Positions 59,897-64,000 of a stretch of 64,000 bases of DNA are shown here, piece after piece. Origin of the DNA: Chromatiaceae bacterium (GTDB lineage Bacteria > Pseudomonadota > Gammaproteobacteria > Chromatiales > Chromatiaceae); contig JACKMX010000002.1 of the NCBI GenBank assembly GCA_024235175.1, positions 806,001-870,000 of the forward strand, written 5' to 3'. Under the pieces are notes generated by a model. It did not search any database and was not told the origin of the DNA. It saw only the letters and a list, made by a program, of their open reading frames with translations. The position numbers were made by a program, and so were the translations under genes. How positions within the stretch are numbered: position 1 is the stretch's first letter; every line of letters begins with the position of its first letter.

Positions 59897-60742
59897 GTGA
59901 AACTAAATCTCGAAGAGTTCAAGGCCTGGAAAAACAAGAAGATCACCCTGCTGGGGATGTCCGGGGTGGGTAAAACTCATCTTGCCAGTATGCTGCGTGA
60001 TTACAATTGGTTCCACTACTCGGTCGACTACCGGATTGGCACCCGTTATCTGGATGAGCCGATCATGGATCTGATCAAACAGCAGGCGATGCTGGTCCCT
60101 TTTCTTCGCGACCTGATGCGTAAGGATTGGATATATATCCGCAACAATATCAAAGTGGACGATCTCGGTCCGGTACTCAGTTTTGTCGGCAAGCTGGGAA
60201 ATCCGGAATTGTCCGGAGTTCCGCTGGAGGAGTTTCGCCACCGCCAGGCGCTTTACCGCGAGGCCGAGATCAATGCAATCCGGGATATTCCTCTGTTTGT
60301 GCGTAAAGCCCGGGAGATTTATGGTTATCCCCACTTTATCAACGATGTAGCCGGGAGCCTGTGCGATCTGGAGGAGAGCGGTTCGGTCGAACTGTTAGCC
60401 CAACACACCCTCATTCTTTATATAAAAACGGCTGACGATAAAGAAGAGGAGGAGCTTATCCGGCGCGCACAAAGGTGGCCGAAACCGCTCTATTTCCGCC
60501 CCGCGTTCCTGGAGGAACAGATTGAAGACTACCTGCGGGAACACCAGCTTCAGTATGCCGCCCAGATGGAGCCGGACGCTTTCACCCGCTGGGTCTTTCC
60601 ACGCCTCTTTCACTCGCGCATACCACGCTATGAAGCGATAGCCAGACCCTATGGCTATACCGTGTCGTCGAGTCAGGTGAACCAGATAAGAGATGAAGGG
60701 GACTTTCTGGAAATGGTGGAATTGACCATCGCTGCCGGGTAG
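59897..60742 (+). CDS. P-loop ATPase/kinase-like protein of unknown function
   Basis: 281 aa, GTG start. Walker A GMSGVGKTHLASML sits near residue 20, preceded by KKITLL. Two further features, VDYRIGTRYLD and FINDVAGSLCDLEES, suggest a nucleoside or phosphate-substrate kinase fold; TLILYIKT may be the second core strand. No membrane segment or signal. The family is not recognised. It lies 60 bases upstream of metA in the same direction but is not clearly in one unit with it. Confidence 0.65.
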   Translation: MKLNLEEFKAWKNKKITLLGMSGVGKTHLASMLRDYNWFHYSVDYRIGTRYLDEPIMDLIKQQAMLVPFLRDLMRKDWIYIRNNIKVDDLGPVLSFVGKLGNPELSGVPLEEFRHRQALYREAEINAIRDIPLFVRKAREIYGYPHFINDVAGSLCDLEESGSVELLAQHTLILYIKTADDKEEEELIRRAQRWPKPLYFRPAFLEEQIEDYLREHQLQYAAQMEPDAFTRWVFPRLFHSRIPRYEAIARPYGYTVSSSQVNQIRDEGDFLEMVELTIAAG

Positions 60743-60802
60743 TTACTCAGATTTGCTCCCGGTCGGTGGAGTACTAAATAACAGTAAACGGAGTCACCAA
60801 GC

Positions 60803-61876
60803 ATGCCACTGGTATCTCACAACGCACTTCCCACCTTCGAACGATTGCGAGCCGAAGGTCAGCTGGTACTGGAAACCGGACGGGCCATGCATCAGCATAT
60901 TCGGGAGCTGCATATCGGATTGCTGAACATGATGCCGGATGCAGCTTTGGAGCCCACTGAGCGACAGTTTTTCCGACTGGTCGGGGAGAGCAACCCGATC
61001 GCACAATTTTATATGCACCCGTTCACCCTGAAAGAACAGCCGCGGGGAGCAAATGCAGCCGCACACATCAACAAGTACTACCAGTCGTTCGAGCAGATTA
61101 AGCATGATGGGCTGGATGCACTGATCATCACCGGGGCGACCCCGACCCACCCCAATCTCTCGGATGAACCCTTCTGGAACCCACTGCGCCAGGTTGTGGA
61201 GTGGGCCGGGGAGAATGTCACTTCGACATTTTGCTCCTGTCTCGCGACCCATGCGGTACTCGAACTGGTACATGGTCAGAGGCGCAAACCGTTGGGATTC
61301 AAGCGCTGGGGGGTCTTTCCCCACCACCTGGTGGATCCTCATCACCCACTGGTGAATGATGTCAATACCCTGTTCGATGTTCCCCACTCCCGCTTTAACG
61401 ATATATCCAGGGAACAGTTCATCCAGGCAGGCCTGCATATTCTGGTTGAGAGCAAAGAGGCGGGGGTCCATCTTGCAGTCAGTAAAGACAGAATTCGTTG
61501 GGTCTACTGTCAGGGACACCCTGAATACGATACCGTCAGCCTGCTGAAAGAGTATAAACGTGAAGTAATTCAGTACTCAGTGGGAGCGAGGCCGGATTAT
61601 CCACAGTTTCCGGACAATTTTTTTTCACCTTTGGTAAAGGCCATTCTCGATGAGTACCGCCTGCTGATGCGCAACGCTATGGAAAACGGCCGGGAGCCCC
61701 CCCCCTTTCCCGATGAGTTGGTGATCAGGCTTTTGAACAACACCTGGCATGATACAGCAGAAGGGATCCTGGCAAACTGGATAGGAACGGTTTACCAATT
61801 GACTCACCAGGAACGCAATAAACCCTTTATGGATGGAATCGATCCAAGGGATCCTTTGGGTCTCGGGCTTATATGA
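60803..61876 (+). CDS. metA: Homoserine O-acyltransferase, MetA family
   Basis: 357 aa. MetA features: HIGLLNMMPDAALEPTERQFFRLVG, ALIITGATPTHPNLSDEPFW, the catalytic Cys in TSTFCSCLATHAVLEL, and the His/Glu pair around CQGHPEYD. It acylates homoserine (succinyl or acetyl donor) as the first step in methionine synthesis; the donor cannot be decided by eye. About 50 residues longer than E. coli MetA, with the additional part at the C-terminus (NTWHDTAEGILANWIGTVYQLT). The ATG is preceded by GGAG. A small gene overlaps its stop by four bases. Confidence 0.9.
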   Translation: MPLVSHNALPTFERLRAEGQLVLETGRAMHQHIRELHIGLLNMMPDAALEPTERQFFRLVGESNPIAQFYMHPFTLKEQPRGANAAAHINKYYQSFEQIKHDGLDALIITGATPTHPNLSDEPFWNPLRQVVEWAGENVTSTFCSCLATHAVLELVHGQRRKPLGFKRWGVFPHHLVDPHHPLVNDVNTLFDVPHSRFNDISREQFIQAGLHILVESKEAGVHLAVSKDRIRWVYCQGHPEYDTVSLLKEYKREVIQYSVGARPDYPQFPDNFFSPLVKAILDEYRLLMRNAMENGREPPPFPDELVIRLLNNTWHDTAEGILANWIGTVYQLTHQERNKPFMDGIDPRDPLGLGLI

Positions 61877-62028
61877 AACCGATGATCCAGTGTCCCCTGG
61901 CGGAACCCGTCGAAATCGGAGACTGCAGCGAAGATCTCTGCGGTCGCTACAGGTTATGTCACAAAAATGAAAAAAACGGGAGCGCCCCCTTCAATTCTCT
62001 ACCCATCGAGGCCGGGAAAATATTATAG
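61873..62028 (+). CDS. Small Cys-rich protein, 51 aa, overlapping metA
   Basis: The ATG at 61873 overlaps the metA TGA (ATGA), which suggests coupled translation. Of 51 residues four are Cys in the first half (MIQCPLAE, GDCSEDLCG, RLCHK), spaced to allow metal or disulfide binding. It ends eight bases before the next gene start. It is not recognised; being short it would be missed by usual gene finding, but its fit between two genes favours a real gene. Confidence 0.5.
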   Translation: MKPMIQCPLAEPVEIGDCSEDLCGRYRLCHKNEKNGSAPFNSLPIEAGKIL

Positions 62029-62036
62029 TAGCGGCG

Positions 62037-64000
62037 ATGAAAGAGCCCAAGCTGACAAAAAAAGAACTGGCCGCACAATCCAGGGAGCTGGAGGAGCAGC
62101 TCACCAGGCTTAAAAATCGCCTGAACGGCCAGGCATTCAAGAAGACCAAGCACGGCTACCGTCTGGACCAGCTCAGTGAAGGCGCACAACAGTTGAGCGG
62201 TCGTGTCAGCGAGCTGGAACTGCAGCTGGTCAGTCTCAGCGAAGCGCAAAAGGAGCTCTCGGAAAAGTGGCAGCAACTGGGGAAGGATACCGACACTCTC
62301 AAAAAAAATGAGCCCAGGGAGCCCGGGGGCAAGAAACGTATCAAGGAGCAACTGGCCAAATTGAAGACCAGCGTTGCTGAGCTGAGCGAGCTGCAACAGC
62401 AGATCGGCAATACACTGGGTGAGATGCAAAGTGCCGTCGGCCGGGCCGGAAACGCACGGGATGATCTAAAGCTAGAAACCGACGAACTGAGAACCCAGGT
62501 TCGTAATCTGGAAGAGAACAGCAGCCGACTCTCAGTGAGCCAGTCAACTCAGGAAGCGAGAACCAGAGAGCTGGAAGGGCTTCTGGCAGAGCTCACCTTG
62601 AGACATGAGAAACTCGCCAGCGAAGAGAAAACAGTGGCTGAGAGCATAACTCAGCGGCTGGATGAAGCAATCACACCTCTTAGAGAGCAGTTGCAACAGT
62701 TAGACCTGTCTGTCTCTGAAGAGGGAGGCCGGCACAAAGAGGTTGACCGCCGGCTGCAGGAACTGGGCAACAGAATCGGTGATATTAGCGGACGCTTCAA
62801 TCATCTCAGCCTGGATGTAACAGATCAGCGCGAACACCGGGAACAGCTGAAGCAGGAACTGATTCCCCGGTTGCAGAAACTGGAAGCGCAAAACGCCGAC
62901 ATCCCTAGCCTGGAGACACAGCTTGGTGTAGCGCTGAAAAAGGAAACAGATGCACTTTGGCAAAAACTGGAAGAGAAGGACAAAGATATAGTTCATCTCC
63001 GGGAACGGCTGGAGGGCTTGGCAGAAAGCACGCGTAATCCGGAGATTGACCAGAAGCTCATCGGTGTGGAGGCCAAAGTCAACCGCCTGAGTGAAACGGA
63101 GAATTTTCTGCAGGAGAGTTTCCAGGGCCTGGGCGGACTGGAGCTCAATATCACCAGTCGGCTGGAAGATCTGCAACGACAGCTACTGGAGCATATCGAA
63201 CGTAATAGTGAGTATGAGGAGGCACTTCAGCGCCTCTCTGGCAGGTTTGGCGATATCAGCAGCAATTTGCAGCTGCAGCTTGAGCATGCCGAACAGCGTC
63301 AGCTGGAGAAAATCGAAGCTCTGGCGCAGAAACAGGAGTTGTTTGCTGAACGGGAATTGAATTCAGAGAGTCGCCGGCAGGATCTGGATGGACAGCTCGA
63401 CCGGATCGAGGAGTCTTTTACCGCCGAGCGGGAGCGTCTCTCCCAGCTCGAAGAGAATTTCATCCAGACCGAAGATAAAAACGAAGCGCTTAGACTCGAA
63501 CTGGAACAGGAGAGGCTGTTACAGCAGGAACTGCAGTCACGCCTGGACGACCTCAATGAAGATATTGCCGGCCACAACAACACCTTGACAGCCAGGATGG
63601 CAGAACAGGACGCTCAGCACCACACCCTTGCGGAAAGCGTCAAAGAGCAGGCAAAAAAGCAGCAGACACTGACGGATAAATTCGATCAGCAGGTAAGAGA
63701 TCAGCAGGCCCTGTCTGAACGGATTGGCGGGCATTTGGAACAGCAGTCGGTACTGCAAACAGAGGCTGAATCTGTCAGGCAGACACTGTCCACACTTGAG
63801 CAGCGCACGCAGCAGAGCGCGAGCCAATTCAACACAATTGAACAGGAGCAGAATGCATTCCGTCAGCAACTGGAAGCGGAAAAACCCAGAATAGAGGAGC
63901 ACTCTCAGACACTGCAGGCTCTGGCAAACAGTTTCAATACGCTTGAAGCAGGCATGGAGGCACAAACACAGCGTATCGAAAGCATCGAGTCCGGTGGAAA
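62037..64000 (+). CDS. Very long coiled-coil protein, N-terminal part (runs off window)
   Basis: The frame is open from the ATG at 62037 to the window end, at least 654 residues. The sequence is a continuous series of heptads rich in Glu, Gln, Leu, Lys and Arg (ELEEQLTRLKNRL, LEGLLAELTLRHEKLASEEK, QLEENFIQTEDKNE), no Cys and very few aromatic residues. A proline/glycine break near residue 92 (NEPREPGGKK) separates an initial coil. No signal peptide or membrane segment is seen at the start. Such proteins are cytoskeletal-like, SMC-like or scaffold proteins; the C-terminus is needed to decide. Confidence 0.8.
   Translation, partial: MKEPKLTKKELAAQSRELEEQLTRLKNRLNGQAFKKTKHGYRLDQLSEGAQQLSGRVSELELQLVSLSEAQKELSEKWQQLGKDTDTLKKNEPREPGGKKRIKEQLAKLKTSVAELSELQQQIGNTLGEMQSAVGRAGNARDDLKLETDELRTQVRNLEENSSRLSVSQSTQEARTRELEGLLAELTLRHEKLASEEKTVAESITQRLDEAITPLREQLQQLDLSVSEEGGRHKEVDRRLQELGNRIGDISGRFNHLSLDVTDQREHREQLKQELIPRLQKLEAQNADIPSLETQLGVALKKETDALWQKLEEKDKDIVHLRERLEGLAESTRNPEIDQKLIGVEAKVNRLSETENFLQESFQGLGGLELNITSRLEDLQRQLLEHIERNSEYEEALQRLSGRFGDISSNLQLQLEHAEQRQLEKIEALAQKQELFAERELNSESRRQDLDGQLDRIEESFTAERERLSQLEENFIQTEDKNEALRLELEQERLLQQELQSRLDDLNEDIAGHNNTLTARMAEQDAQHHTLAESVKEQAKKQQTLTDKFDQQVRDQQALSERIGGHLEQQSVLQTEAESVRQTLSTLEQRTQQSASQFNTIEQEQNAFRQQLEAEKPRIEEHSQTLQALANSFNTLEAGMEAQTQRIESIESGG

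Noticed and set aside
62341..63965. Several long minus-strand open frames under the coiled-coil gene
   Set aside because: The plus strand frame is open throughout and has heptad composition; the minus frames are Leu/Ser/Gln-rich mirrors of it with no ribosome sites.

Overview
This window looks like chromosomal DNA of a free-living or symbiotic gammaproteobacterium, probably close to the sulfur-oxidising Chromatiales-like lineages. That placement is inferred. It rests on the gammaproteobacterial gene orders (rplU-rpmA-obg-proB divergent from an ispB-type synthase; murJ-ribF-ileS-lspA divergent from rpsT), a DUF1820 protein, a DsrC/TusE-family protein, a four-gene TRAP operon with a TatT component, and a type IV pilus minor-pilin cluster. 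No phage, insertion sequence or CRISPR array was seen. Almost all of the window is ordinary chromosome with tightly packed operons.

Layout. 1-3.2 kb: minor pilin operon fimU-pilV-pilW-pilX-pilY1 on the minus strand, with pilY1 cut by the window edge. 3.35-7.7 kb: tRNA-Thr(CGT), a tandem T-fold QueD-like protein, the hisI-gloB-pyrC operon, DUF1820 and a DksA-type zinc-finger protein. 7.9-12.7 kb: two hypothetical genes and a TatT-DctP-DctQ-DctM TRAP transporter. 12.7-20.6 kb: HDAC-family deacetylase, a short Fis-type AAA+ regulator, a TauE/SafE-like membrane protein, a HugZ-like protein, a TusE/DsrC-like protein, a Ycf46-like AAA ATPase, and an EgtB-like protein followed by a radical SAM protein. 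20.7-25.4 kb: two FKBP isomerases, a small FlgEFG-like protein, nadC and a DUF1631 protein. 25.5-28.3 kb: a compact operon of two DUF1538 membrane proteins, a PII-like protein, a CBS protein and ampD. 28.3-41.4 kb: housekeeping genes (lspA, ileS, ribF, murJ, rpsT, proB, obg, rpmA, rplU, ispB-type synthase, tRNA-Pro) and amtB with an apparent sigma-54/NtrC promoter. 41.9-44.7 kb: tRNA-Met, ychF and a mannose-1-phosphate guanylyltransferase.

44.9-59.6 kb is a large minus-strand chemotaxis operon: cheY-cheA-cheW-MCP-MCP(CZB)-cheW-STAS-small ORF-cheR-cheD-cheB-MCP-STAS-STAS. Sigma-28-like promoters lie upstream of cheY and upstream of the last MCP. The three STAS proteins are an unusual addition to a chemotaxis set. 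59.9-64 kb: a P-loop protein, metA, a Cys-rich 51-aa ORF overlapping metA, and the start of a very long coiled-coil protein that runs off the window.

The best candidates for undescribed biology are the DUF1538 pair with its PII-like and CBS regulators, the STAS-rich chemotaxis operon with a shared C-terminal VELF tail on CheD and one receptor, and the EgtB-like protein that has lost expected iron ligands and sits beside a radical SAM gene. All calls come from reading the sequence by eye; no database search was possible.
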